From NCBI GenBank assembly GCA_035601575.1, contig DATNNZ010000032.1, positions 46,359-110,358 on the forward strand: DNA of 64,000 bases, in the 5' to 3' direction. Source of the stretch: DASTDH01 sp035601575 (GTDB lineage Bacteria; Verrucomicrobiota; Verrucomicrobiia; Chthoniobacterales; JAFAMB01). The notes beneath the pieces were generated by a model. The model worked only from the letters and a program-made list of their open reading frames with translations, did no database searches and had not been told where the DNA came from. Shown piece after piece: positions 49,194 through 57,589 of the stretch (its first letter is position 1; every line of letters starts with the position of its first letter). Position numbers and translations under genes: made by a program.

Positions 49194-50189
49194 ATGATTG
49201 CGGTTGATTCGATTAGGGATGTAACAGTCGATGACCGGCTGAGAGGAGCGGTTTGGGGCCAGTTCGTCGGCGACGCCGCTGCGCTTGGAACCCACTGGAT
49301 TTACGATCTCGACGAGCTCAGTTCCAAATTCCCAAGAGGCGTCATGGGATTCGAGACTCCGATGGAAGGGCACTATCATTTCGGCAAGAAATCGGGCGAT
49401 CAGACACATTATGGAGATGGCGCTCTTGTCCTTCTGGAGTCGATGGCCTCGAACGGTGGATTTGATGCGAGAGCATTCGGAGAGACCTTTGTCCACGCCT
49501 TCGATCCGGGGGCCTACGCTGGCTATTTAGACAGGGCGACGAAAGGAACACTCGAAAATTTTACTGCCTTTCGCGCCGCGAATCCCAACCAGGATTTTGA
49601 CTTCCAGCGCGGGGCGGATGACGACCATTTGGGCTCAGCCTCGCGCCTTGCCAGCTTGGTTGTCCGCTATTGGCGAAGTCCGGAGTTGTTGGACATTGTC
49701 CGGACAGCTACCCGGGTTTGTCAGGACAATGAGCGTACCGTCGCGTATATGCGGTTTCACGCACTTCTGCTCCGTGAGCTGTTCCGAGGAGAAGGCGTTC
49801 ATAGTGCGCTTGAACAAGCCCAAAAGGAATTCATGGGCGTCGATAAGAAATTCTGGCCGGAGATCCGATACAAGAACCAAGGTGCTCTCGAAGTGACGCT
49901 TCATGACGTCACCGAAGCCACTCAGACGTTCGGCCAAGCTTGTCCGCTCGAACAAAGCTTTCCGTCAGCTTTGCACGCATTTTCGAAACACGCCGACGAC
50001 TTCGAAACCTGCATTCTTGCCACGATACGTGCGGGCGGCGACAGTGCCGGTCGAGCCGCGATGCTGGGATCCTGGCTGGGGGCTCACTTAGGGATCCAGG
50101 CGATTTCGCGTGAATGGCGCAACCGTCTGACCGCCGCCTCGCGAATCAATGCGGCGCTGGACAAGATTCTGGTCGATCTCAGCCGCTAG
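49194..50189 (+). CDS. ADP-ribosylglycohydrolase family protein (J1-crystallin-like)
   Basis: The 331-residue protein has the family opening LRGAVWGQFVGDAAALGTHWIYD, and KSGDQTHYGDGALVLLES and GGDSAGRAAMLGSWLGAHLG, as in the J1-crystallin branch of ADP-ribosylglycohydrolases. Members use two magnesium ions to remove ADP-ribose; this branch has changed metal-site residues, and its substrate is not known. ATG 49194 follows AAAGAGATGAC. It is divergent from the TPR gene, and the 255-base spacer has no other obvious feature. Confidence 0.8.
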   Translation: MIAVDSIRDVTVDDRLRGAVWGQFVGDAAALGTHWIYDLDELSSKFPRGVMGFETPMEGHYHFGKKSGDQTHYGDGALVLLESMASNGGFDARAFGETFVHAFDPGAYAGYLDRATKGTLENFTAFRAANPNQDFDFQRGADDDHLGSASRLASLVVRYWRSPELLDIVRTATRVCQDNERTVAYMRFHALLLRELFRGEGVHSALEQAQKEFMGVDKKFWPEIRYKNQGALEVTLHDVTEATQTFGQACPLEQSFPSALHAFSKHADDFETCILATIRAGGDSAGRAAMLGSWLGAHLGIQAISREWRNRLTAASRINAALDKILVDLSR

Positions 50190-50272
50190 TGGCTCTCTCG
50201 TCCTGGTCTTCAAAGGTATTGGGGAGTCGAGAACGCCGGACTTATAGGAATAGGACAAATAACCTATAGGAC

Positions 50273-51502
50273 CTATTTCCCGTACCGTCCGAAAGAATAA
50301 CCTCGGCTGGTACGGAATCCTTTGACTGGTTTTGGCCGACCTGTGCCCCCTTTACCGCCTTTCCCCTCTTCAAAGAGCGCAGTGTAGACATAGTCGAATC
50401 CTTCGAGTTTCAATCGTGGCACTTTCCGATTTATGTAGGCCTCTATGTCTAGCATCGCCTTAAGTTCTTCGGCGGTCACCAAGGTAAAAGCGTCTCCCGC
50501 CTGTTCAGCGCGCCCGGTACGACCGATGCGGTGGACATAGTCCTCTGGATGAAGCGGGATATCATAATTCATGACGTGAGTGACCCCGGCGATATCTAGC
50601 CCACGAGCAGCAATATCCGTTGCCACCAAGACTTCATATTTGCCGCTCTTAAAGCCTGCAAGCGCAGCCGTTCGTTCGCTTTGCTTTCGGTCCGAATGCA
50701 GAACGGTCACCGAATGCCGAAGCGCTTTGAGTCGATCGGAGATCTCGTCGGCTGCCTGCTTGGTTCGAGTGAAGACTATGACGCTTTCATAATGTGTTTG
50801 CTCGAGCAGAGAGACCAGCAGATCGAATTTCTGAGCAACCGCCACTGGGTAAAAAGCATGGGTGACAGTTTCGGCCACGGCGCGGCGCACCCCGATCTCA
50901 ACAATCTCCGGGTCTCGCAAAACCCAGGAGGAAAGCGATTCGATCTCGGGCGGAATCGTCGCGGAAAAGAGTAATGTCTGGCGATCGATAGGACAAAGCT
51001 GAACAATCTTTTTGACGTCTGGCAAAAATCCCATGTCCAGCATCCGGTCGACCTCGTCCAAAACGAGGATTTCGATCTGATCGAGTCGAAAGAGTCCCTG
51101 CTGTAGTAGATCAAGCAGACGGCCGGGCGTCGCGACCACGACGTCGACTCCGAATTGGATCAACTTCTTTTGTCGGTCATAGCCGACCCCGCCGTAAACG
51201 ACTCCAATCTCGATTTCAGTGAAACGAGCATAGTACTGAAAAGCTGTTTCGACCTGGATTGCCAGCTCACGCGTCGGCTCCAAAACGAGACATCGCGGAC
51301 CTCGGCGTTCCTTAAGCTTGGACAAGATCGGAAGGGCAAAGGCCGCCGTCTTTCCAGTCCCGGTCTGGGCGGATCCGATGACGTCTCGGCCCTGCAGGAT
51401 CAATGGAATGCATCGTTCCTGAACCGGGGTGGGTTCAATAAAGCCCAAAGATTGCACCCCATGCACTACCGCATCCATTAACCCCATTTCTTGAAAACTC
51501 AT
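50273..51502 (-). CDS. DEAD-box RNA helicase with a DEVD motif II
   Basis: The 409-residue helicase has the Q motif (IEPTPVQERCIPLIL), AQTGTGKTA, PTRELAIQ, the SAT motif SATIPPE, ARGLDIAGV and HRIGRTGR. Motif II reads DEVD (in ILVLDEVDRMLDMGF) instead of DEAD. The C-terminal tail after residue 370 is Gly/Lys/Arg-rich (EEGKGGKGGTGRPKPVKGF), as in RhlE/CsdA-like helicases. It may unwind RNA in ribosome assembly or decay. It is transcribed convergently with the hydrolase gene. Confidence 0.9.
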   Translation of the reverse strand: MSFQEMGLMDAVVHGVQSLGFIEPTPVQERCIPLILQGRDVIGSAQTGTGKTAAFALPILSKLKERRGPRCLVLEPTRELAIQVETAFQYYARFTEIEIGVVYGGVGYDRQKKLIQFGVDVVVATPGRLLDLLQQGLFRLDQIEILVLDEVDRMLDMGFLPDVKKIVQLCPIDRQTLLFSATIPPEIESLSSWVLRDPEIVEIGVRRAVAETVTHAFYPVAVAQKFDLLVSLLEQTHYESVIVFTRTKQAADEISDRLKALRHSVTVLHSDRKQSERTAALAGFKSGKYEVLVATDIAARGLDIAGVTHVMNYDIPLHPEDYVHRIGRTGRAEQAGDAFTLVTAEELKAMLDIEAYINRKVPRLKLEGFDYVYTALFEEGKGGKGGTGRPKPVKGFRTSRGYSFGRYGK

Positions 51503-51569
51503 TTTGCCCTTGAATTAACGGGTATTCGCAAGAAAGCGCAAATGCGAGGTCATAGGGGGCTCGTCGCGT

Positions 51570-51716
51570 AGGTAGGGCGCGTCTTTCCGAGACCGCCAGA
51601 TCGAGGACATAGCTGCGCCCTGTTAGGCCGAGAACCATTGCCACAGACAACAGTATTGCGGCTAACGGGGCGAGGGTTTGCCGGCGATCCGGCGGTCTCG
51701 GAGAGACCGCTCTACC
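51570..51716. repeat. 147-base long inverted-repeat element
   Basis: The left arm (51570-51597) and the right arm (51691-51716) are inverted copies that share AGGTAG, a GCG-GTCT core and CCGAGACCGCC with few mismatches. An inner pair, GCGCCCTGTTAGGCC near 51623-51637 and its near-complement GGCTAACGGGGCGAGG near 51660-51675, continues the symmetry. Each outer arm can also fold on itself (GGTCTC with GAGACC). The unit lies between the divergent helicase and phosphatase genes and codes for no protein. The flanking 51503-51569 and 51717-51806 show nothing further. Confidence 0.6.
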
Positions 51717-51806
51717 TGCGCTCGCTGTCGTAGGACGACGAACAAACTCGACGACTGTCTTGCAGCCCGCGTTGCGTTCCGCCTGATTTCAAAGTATGCC
51801 AAACAC

Positions 51807-52235
51807 GTGGTCAAAACAGTGTTGTTCATCTGCACCGGAAATTTCTACCGAAGCCGATTTGCGGAAGCTGTCTTTAACTATCATGCTTCGAACGAAAATC
51901 TTCCTTGGAAGGCGATTTCTCGAGGACTAGCCATTCATTGGGCGACGGGTCCGCTTTCACCTTTTACTGCTGGGGCCCTTGCGGTCCGCCGGATTCCGCT
52001 GCATCACACCGGCCGAGACCGCATGCAGCTGACCGAAGATGACTTGAAATCGGCGGACCTGCGCATTTTGATGGATCGAAACGAGCATTTTGCGATGATG
52101 ATGGAGCATTTTCCCCACTGGACTGCCCAAGTCGAATATTGGGACGTGCCAGATCTACCAATCAACCAGCCTGAAGTGGCTCTCCCGGCGATCGAAGGGA
52201 AAGTTCTAGAGTTGCTTGAGCGTCTCTCGAAATGA
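51807..52235 (+). CDS. Low-molecular-weight phosphatase family protein
   Basis: The product, 142 residues from GTG 51807, has the phosphatase loop Cys9-x5-Arg15 (CTGNFYR) just after the first strand, and a WDVPDLPI segment near 118 that could hold the general-acid Asp. The loop has Tyr where most low-Mr phosphatases have Cys (CxxNxCRS). It may act on phosphotyrosine, phosphoarginine or another small phosphoester. It overlaps purC by four bases (ATGA). An upstream start at 51678 would add 43 residues with no family match. Confidence 0.8.
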   Translation: MVKTVLFICTGNFYRSRFAEAVFNYHASNENLPWKAISRGLAIHWATGPLSPFTAGALAVRRIPLHHTGRDRMQLTEDDLKSADLRILMDRNEHFAMMMEHFPHWTAQVEYWDVPDLPINQPEVALPAIEGKVLELLERLSK

Positions 52236-53113
52236 CTGCTGTTCTGAACGTCTCGATCCCCGGTGCGAAAAGGATTCGAAGCGGGAAAGTCCGCGAGCTG
52301 TTTGCCGCCGGCGAAGATTTGCTCATTGTCGCCACTGATCGAATTTCGGCCTTCGACTGTATCCTATCGCCAGGCATCCCGGGGAAGGGCAAAGTCTTAA
52401 CTCAGCTCTCCGCATTCTGGTTTCGCTACTTCAGCGATGTACCAAGCCACTTTCTTTCAGTCGACCCACAGCGGTTTCCGGCTCCATTCACCCCGTTCTA
52501 CGATCTACTCGCCGGCCGCTCAATGCTGGTGAAACAAGCGGAGCCCTTACCCGTAGAGTGCGTCGTGCGAGGCTATTTGGCCGGTTCCGCCTGGAGGGAA
52601 TATCAAGAAAAAGGCACGGTGGCCGGAATCTCTCAGCCAAGCCAGCTGAAGTTGGGTTCCCGCTTTCCTCAGCCTCTTTTTACTCCGGCGAGCAAAGCCG
52701 ACTCCGGGCATGATGAGAACCTTACCTGGGAACAGTTTGAAAAATCCGTAGGACCCGATCGGGCCACTCGGTTAAGGGAATTGAGCATCTCATTATATCG
52801 GCGTGGGAGCGAATATGCCCAAAGAAGGGGAGTCATCATCGCTGATACCAAGTTTGAATTTGGGATCCGGAATGCGGAGGTCATTTTGATTGACGAGTGT
52901 CTCACTCCCGATTCTTCGCGATTTTGGCCGGCTTCCAGTTACATGCCGGGCGTAAATCCACCCAGCTACGACAAGCAATTCGTGCGAGACTATTTGGAAT
53001 CGGTTGACTGGGACAAGCGAGACCCGGCACCAACGCTCCCACCCGAAGTCGTAGAGAAGACAGCCGTGAAATACCGGGAAGCACTGGAAAGTTTGACCCG
53101 ATCAGGGGATTAG
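52232..53113 (+). CDS. purC: SAICAR synthetase
   Basis: The 293-residue enzyme joins aspartate to CAIR in purine synthesis. It has IRSGKVRELF, ATDRISAFDCILSPGIPGKG, ECVVRGYLAGSAW, and IADTKFEFG with IDECLTPDSSRFW, all SAICAR synthetase signatures. It is the longer form of the family, as in yeast and many bacteria, in contrast to the 237-residue E. coli enzyme. It starts inside the phosphatase gene, so the two are co-transcribed. Confidence 0.95.
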   Translation: MTAVLNVSIPGAKRIRSGKVRELFAAGEDLLIVATDRISAFDCILSPGIPGKGKVLTQLSAFWFRYFSDVPSHFLSVDPQRFPAPFTPFYDLLAGRSMLVKQAEPLPVECVVRGYLAGSAWREYQEKGTVAGISQPSQLKLGSRFPQPLFTPASKADSGHDENLTWEQFEKSVGPDRATRLRELSISLYRRGSEYAQRRGVIIADTKFEFGIRNAEVILIDECLTPDSSRFWPASSYMPGVNPPSYDKQFVRDYLESVDWDKRDPAPTLPPEVVEKTAVKYREALESLTRSGD

Positions 53114-53241
53114 GTACCTGGTCGCAATCCTTCAGGCCAGCAGCTCCTCAGACTTACGAATCGGGCAGCACGGTAGCTAGTGATTTGTCCCTTTCGCTTG
53201 ACCCCGACGGCCGACGGGCTGCTAGTCTACGGCGCATAAAG

Positions 53242-54150
53242 ATGTTAGACATCGAAAATTACTTTCCAAAAAAATGTGGCTTCGATCTCAGAAAAATTCT
53301 GGTGAGACCCAGTCAGGCTGTTTCACTAGCCAAGGATTTCGATCCTGACTACACCGGAGATTACAAAGAGAAAGTGGAAGCGGAAGGGTTGCTGGCGAGC
53401 AACATCGAGCTGTTGATGGAACAACAAGACCTCCTGTATGCCAATGCCAGCCAATCACTGCTCTTGATCTTTCAAGCCATGGACGCAGCTGGAAAAGACA
53501 GCACAATCAAGCATGTGATGTCCGGAGTTAATCCGCAAGGTTGCCAGGTCTACAATTTCAAGAGTCCGTCCTCGGAGGAACTTCGTCATGATTATCTCTG
53601 GCGAATAACCAAGTGCCTTCCCGAGCGCGGACGGATTGGCATATTCAATCGTTCTCACTACGAGGAAGTGCTGGTCGTGAGAGTGCATCCGGAACTTCTG
53701 GCCAGCCAGCATTCGAACCCCAAAGATGGCGGACCCGACCTTTGGAAGCGGCGCTTCGAGGAGATCAATAATTTCGAGCGCTATCTCACGCACAATGGCA
53801 CCATTGTATTGAAATTTTTTCTAAATGTTTCCCGAAAAGAACAGAAGAAACGTTTTTTGAAAAGGATTGAGCAGAAGGAAAAAAATTGGAAGTTTTCGGC
53901 TTCCGATATTCGAGAGCGCCAATTCTGGGACAAATATATGATTTCATACGAAGAAGCTTTTTCTCACACCAGTACTCCGTGGGCTCCTTGGTTCGTTGTG
54001 CCGGCCGATCACAAGTGGTTCAGCCGCCTTTGTGTTGCTCAGATTATCGTGGCAACGCTGAAGGCGTTGGGTCTTAAGTACCCCAAAGCAACTAAGGAAC
54101 AGCTCGACGAGCTCGAAAAAGTTAAACAAGAGCTTCTAAAAGAAGATTAA
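53242..54150 (+). CDS. ppk2: Polyphosphate kinase 2 family protein
   Basis: The 302-residue protein has the P-loop MDAAGKDST (80-88), the substrate segment VNPQGCQV and the motif GIFNRSHYEEVLVVRVHP (133-150), as in PPK2, which transfers phosphate between polyphosphate and nucleotides. Whether it favours AMP, ADP or GDP cannot be told. TTG 53185 is an in-frame alternative, but ATG 53242 is where the family similarity begins. The last A of its stop is the first base of the tgt ATG. Confidence 0.9.
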   Translation: MLDIENYFPKKCGFDLRKILVRPSQAVSLAKDFDPDYTGDYKEKVEAEGLLASNIELLMEQQDLLYANASQSLLLIFQAMDAAGKDSTIKHVMSGVNPQGCQVYNFKSPSSEELRHDYLWRITKCLPERGRIGIFNRSHYEEVLVVRVHPELLASQHSNPKDGGPDLWKRRFEEINNFERYLTHNGTIVLKFFLNVSRKEQKKRFLKRIEQKEKNWKFSASDIRERQFWDKYMISYEEAFSHTSTPWAPWFVVPADHKWFSRLCVAQIIVATLKALGLKYPKATKEQLDELEKVKQELLKED

Positions 54151-55301
54151 TGGGATTCAAGCTGCTTTCGACCGACTTGGTAACCCGAGCCCGAAGAGGT
54201 CAACTGGAAACCCGACACGGCGTCATCGAGACACCTGTGTTTATGCCGGTCGGCACCCAGGCCACCGTCAAAGCGACAACACCCGCCGAACTTCATGAGG
54301 TTGGCGCTCAAATCATACTCGGAAACACTTACCACCTTTTCCTGCGTCCCGGGCTGGAGGTGATCCGCGAAATGGGAGGGCTTCATCGCTTCATGAACTG
54401 GAATGCTCCCATTTTGACTGACAGCGGAGGCTTCCAAGTGTTCTCGCTCTCAAAACTACGTCGAATTACGGAGGAAGGAGTCCAATTCAATAATCACCTC
54501 GACGGCTCACCCTGCTTCTTGAGCCCGGAGATTGCGATGCAAATACAGACCACACTCGGTTCTGACATTGCGATGGTCTTTGACGAATGCCCCCCTTATC
54601 CATGCGAACATGAATACGCTTCCGCCAGCCTCGATCGGACGCTGCGCTGGGCCGAGCGGTGTCGGCGCTGGCTGGAGAAACGATCAGACGAACATCGACC
54701 TCTCACATTTGGTATCGTACAAGGCGCCGTCTATGATGATCTACGGAAGCGCAGTGCTTGCTCCTTGGTCGATCTTGATTTTGACGGTTATGCCGTCGGT
54801 GGCGTCAGCGTCGGAGAACCAGAAGAAGAGATGATGCGAGCGATCGAGAATAGCGAGCGGTTTCTGCCAGTTCAGAAGCCCCGGTACGCGATGGGTCTCG
54901 GCACCCCGCCACAGATCGTCGAGATGGTCGGCCGCGGTATTGACATGTTCGACTGCGTTTTGCCAACTCGCTTAGCCCGCAATGGTACGGCCTTTACCGC
55001 TCGCGGTACAATGAACCTCAAAAATAGCCCTTACCGCGCCGACTCGCGACCGATCGAGGAGGGTTGCGAATGTTCCACCTGCCAGCAATTCACTCGAGCA
55101 TACATTCGGCATCTGATTAAGGCGGAAGAGATTTTGGGTTTACGCCTCATCACAATTCATAATCTCTATTTTTATCTCCGCCTGATGACGCTGATCAGAA
55201 CTGCTCTGGAGCAAGGCATGTTTGCGCAATTTCGCGAACAATTTGTAGCCAACTACATCAAACACGAACCGAAATCGTCCGAAGACGAATCGCAGGATTG
55301 A
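54150..55301 (+). CDS. tgt: tRNA-guanine transglycosylase
   Basis: The 383-residue enzyme puts preQ1 at position 34 of tRNAs with GUN anticodons. It has TDSGGFQVFSL (Asp91 general acid), FDCVLPTRLARNG with the nucleophilic Asp, and a zinc site CECSTC with a later histidine (ITIHNLYF). It begins on the last base of ppk2. No other queuosine genes are in this window. Confidence 0.96.
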   Translation: MGFKLLSTDLVTRARRGQLETRHGVIETPVFMPVGTQATVKATTPAELHEVGAQIILGNTYHLFLRPGLEVIREMGGLHRFMNWNAPILTDSGGFQVFSLSKLRRITEEGVQFNNHLDGSPCFLSPEIAMQIQTTLGSDIAMVFDECPPYPCEHEYASASLDRTLRWAERCRRWLEKRSDEHRPLTFGIVQGAVYDDLRKRSACSLVDLDFDGYAVGGVSVGEPEEEMMRAIENSERFLPVQKPRYAMGLGTPPQIVEMVGRGIDMFDCVLPTRLARNGTAFTARGTMNLKNSPYRADSRPIEEGCECSTCQQFTRAYIRHLIKAEEILGLRLITIHNLYFYLRLMTLIRTALEQGMFAQFREQFVANYIKHEPKSSEDESQD

Positions 55302-55305
55302 CCGC

Positions 55306-55779
55306 ATGAAATGGATAATGCTGCTCTCGTTTCTTTTGTTTTCTACCGGATCCCTGGTCGCCCAGGACGCCGATACCGACGGTAAAATCATGCTCACGGT
55401 AATTCTTCGGCATGACCAGAGTAAGACATTAGATGAGATTGATGATCATCTCGCGAAGACCGGGTTTATTAAGAATTTTCCACCGGATGGCGTTGAGATT
55501 ATTTCCTACCGTATCGTGATGGGTATCGGGCATGTCATCACCCTGCGGCTACCGCCAGACAAATTGCGCGAAGTAAACGTGGCGTTTGAGAAGGGAGCAT
55601 GGGGCGCGTTCCGAACTGAGTTTTATCCAACCTACGATTACCTTCAGATCTTTAATGAGCTAAAACAGAAACAATCCACCGCGGAGAAGACGCCGAGCGA
55701 GGAGAAGAAACCTTCGACCGAAAACTCTCCCGCTCCGAGCGCTACTCCAAAGCGTTCGGTACGTCACCGAAGCTCATGA
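55306..55779 (+). CDS. Small secreted protein of unknown function
   Basis: The 157-residue product has a clear signal peptide (about 1-20, LLSFLLFSTGSLVAQ). The mature part (DGKIMLTVILRHDQSKTLDEI to about 115) looks like an alpha/beta ferredoxin-like fold with the segment IISYRIVMGIGHVITLRLPP. The C-terminus is Lys/Glu/Pro/Ser-rich and disordered. I do not recognise the family. It starts four bases after tgt and probably shares its transcript. Confidence 0.65.
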   Translation: MKWIMLLSFLLFSTGSLVAQDADTDGKIMLTVILRHDQSKTLDEIDDHLAKTGFIKNFPPDGVEIISYRIVMGIGHVITLRLPPDKLREVNVAFEKGAWGAFRTEFYPTYDYLQIFNELKQKQSTAEKTPSEEKKPSTENSPAPSATPKRSVRHRSS

Positions 55780-55868
55780 ATCAATGTATTGACAACCAGG
55801 GTCATCGAGCGGAGTCTCTCCATTCCGTCGATGGTAAGGCGAGCAAAAGGGCTCTTGTGAACTCACCT

Positions 55869-56084
55869 ATGTCCAGTCATCTCCTCGAAGAAGCGTCTAA
55901 GATCATTCCTAATACAGCGGTTCTGGTAAACCTCGTCTCCAAAAGGGTTCGTCAACTGACCAATGGCCAAAAGCCGATGGTTGAAGTCGGTCCGCGCATG
56001 TCCAATGCCGACATTGCGCTCCAGGAAATTATTGAGGGATGTCTCACCTTCGAGTACTTGACCGAAGATAGCAGCGCCGGGTAA
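55869..56084 (+). CDS. rpoZ: RNA polymerase omega subunit
   Basis: The 71-residue product has SKIIPNTAVLVNLVSKRVRQL and MSNADIALQEIIEG, which fit omega, the chaperone of the beta-prime subunit. I chose ATG 55869 because the upstream frame from 55776 (31 more residues) overlaps the preceding gene and is not conserved. Residue LVNLVSKRVRQL is the usual place of the interaction helix. It is 21 bases upstream of smpB. Confidence 0.88.
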   Translation: MSSHLLEEASKIIPNTAVLVNLVSKRVRQLTNGQKPMVEVGPRMSNADIALQEIIEGCLTFEYLTEDSSAG

Positions 56085-56105
56085 CCGGCCAACGACAGTG
56101 CGGCT

Positions 56106-56567
56106 ATGAGCGCGGATATCGTCTCCAATCGACGAGCTTATCATAGCTATCAGATCCTGGAAAAGGTGGAGGCCGGCCTCGTTCTCACTGGCACCGAAAT
56201 CAAATCGATCCGAGCTGGACTGGCGAACCTTAACAATGCGTTTGCCCGGATCGAAAAAGGCGGTGTCTACCTCTACGATTCGGACATCCAGCCGTATGTA
56301 CGCGCCAGCCATACGCAGCATGAGCCGAAGCGCCCTCGCAAGCTGCTGTTACATAAATCGGAAATTCAGCGATTATTTGAAGCAACCTCCGTGAAAGGCC
56401 AAACGTTAGTCGCCCTCCGCCTTTATTGGAAAAATCATCGAGTGAAGCTGGAACTCGGTATCGGGCGTGGAAAGACCCATGGCGATAAGCGCCAAGATCT
56501 GAAAGAGAAAGCTATCCAGCGAGAAGTCGGCCGAGCTATCGATTCCTTTAATCGGCAACGGAGCTAA
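56106..56567 (+). CDS. smpB: SsrA-binding protein
   Basis: The 153-residue protein has SNRRAYHSYQILEKVEAGLVLTGTEIKSIR, YDSDIQPYV, LLLHKSEIQRLF and the C-terminal GKTHGDKRQDLKEK, as in SmpB. It carries tmRNA to stalled ribosomes. The tmRNA gene was not found next to it. The start ATG 56106 is consistent with the family. Confidence 0.96.
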   Translation: MSADIVSNRRAYHSYQILEKVEAGLVLTGTEIKSIRAGLANLNNAFARIEKGGVYLYDSDIQPYVRASHTQHEPKRPRKLLLHKSEIQRLFEATSVKGQTLVALRLYWKNHRVKLELGIGRGKTHGDKRQDLKEKAIQREVGRAIDSFNRQRS

Positions 56568-56898
56568 CGCCAGGTGCAAAGTAGTCGGATCCCCCAGCCC
56601 GCAGTCGCTACGCGACAGCGTTGCGGGCGGGTCCTGCCTCAGGAACTCATCGCGTAATCGGTCTGTGGAGTCCGATATCCTTCTGCCCGCAGCTCGTCAG
56701 CTTCCTGAGGCCGAGCATCGGCCTACCTTAAGAACTCCTCGGGCACGCCGAGTTTGAGACACTTTCGCCCAATCGGTGCTTGTTTCTTGAGCACGCACGT
56801 GAATCAGTTTGCTAACTCGCCCGTGATTTTGTAAAAAATGGAGCTAGTCTCTCCGTATCCCCCGCTGCGCGAACTTCCATCAGCAAAACCTTCTCATC
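56568..56898. repeat. Intergenic region with REP-like hairpins
   Basis: No gene is supported here. CCCGCA (56598-56603) pairs with TGCGGG (56622-56627) around an inner GTCGC-TAC-GCGAC stem. AGGCCGA-GCA-TCGGCCT (56708-56724) is a perfect hairpin; on the minus strand it reads GTAGGCCGATGCTCGGCCTC, similar to the other REP-like elements here. A CCTGAGG motif recurs as in the 47.6 kb cluster. The last 150 bases before the DUF1326 gene show nothing else clear. Confidence 0.5.
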
Positions 56899-57504
56899 AT
56901 GCCTACTTCATGGAAAATTGCTGGATCCTACTTTGAGGCCTGTGACTGTGAGCTAGCTTGCCCATGCATCTTTATGAGCCCGCCTACAAGCGGGGAATGC
57001 AGCGTGTTAATCGCCTGGCACATCGAACAGGGTCGCTTCGGGGAAGTCGATCTGGATGGGCTCAACGCCGTGCTTGCAGTCCATTCTCCTGGTCACATGC
57101 TCGAGGGCAAATGGAAAGTCGCCCTCTATCTGGACGAACGCGGCAACCAGGATCAGCAGAATGCTTTGACCCAAATCTTCTCTGGCCAAGCCGGCGGTCA
57201 TTTGGCTGGTCTCGCGCCGCTGATCGGCGAAGTCCTTGGAGCTAAGGCGTCACCGATCGAATATCATTCAGAAGGAAAGCGACGTGGCTTGCGTCTAGGC
57301 AACATCGCCGACGTAGAGATTGAGGGACTGCCCGGGCAAGATGGCATCGATGTCACTATCACCGGGCAACCCTTTACCGCTGTTCCGGGCTTTCCGGCGG
57401 TGGTGGCAAAATCCAAGCAAGCCAGGTTCAGTGATTACGGCTTGAGCTGGGAGGTATCTAACAAGAACGGATTCTTTTCGCCCTTCGCTTACCAATCTGC
57501 GTAA
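56899..57504 (+). CDS. DUF1326 family protein
   Basis: The 201-residue cytosolic protein has the DUF1326 opening WKIAGSYFEACDCELACPCIF, with a CxCxxxCxC cysteine cluster (Cys15, Cys17, Cys21, Cys23) that could bind a metal or sulfur, and IEQGRFGEVDLDGLN. The family has no known function. It is convergent with the MMPL exporter gene. Confidence 0.8.
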   Translation: MPTSWKIAGSYFEACDCELACPCIFMSPPTSGECSVLIAWHIEQGRFGEVDLDGLNAVLAVHSPGHMLEGKWKVALYLDERGNQDQQNALTQIFSGQAGGHLAGLAPLIGEVLGAKASPIEYHSEGKRRGLRLGNIADVEIEGLPGQDGIDVTITGQPFTAVPGFPAVVAKSKQARFSDYGLSWEVSNKNGFFSPFAYQSA

Positions 57505-57589
57505 ATCGAGCTCCGATCGCTGGATATCTCGAAATCTTTCGGCACTGCTAAGCCCTCCGTCGCATCGTTCCCTGCACATACGGCCCAAC

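Noticed and set aside
48939..49496. N-terminal extension of the TPR-like gene
   Set aside because: It would overlap the divergent hydrolase gene by 300 bases, and the residues look non-coding; a start near 48938 is more likely.
56568..56898. tmRNA gene beside smpB
   Set aside because: No tRNA-like ends, T-loop or tag-coding stretch ending in an Ala-Ala-like tail could be found.
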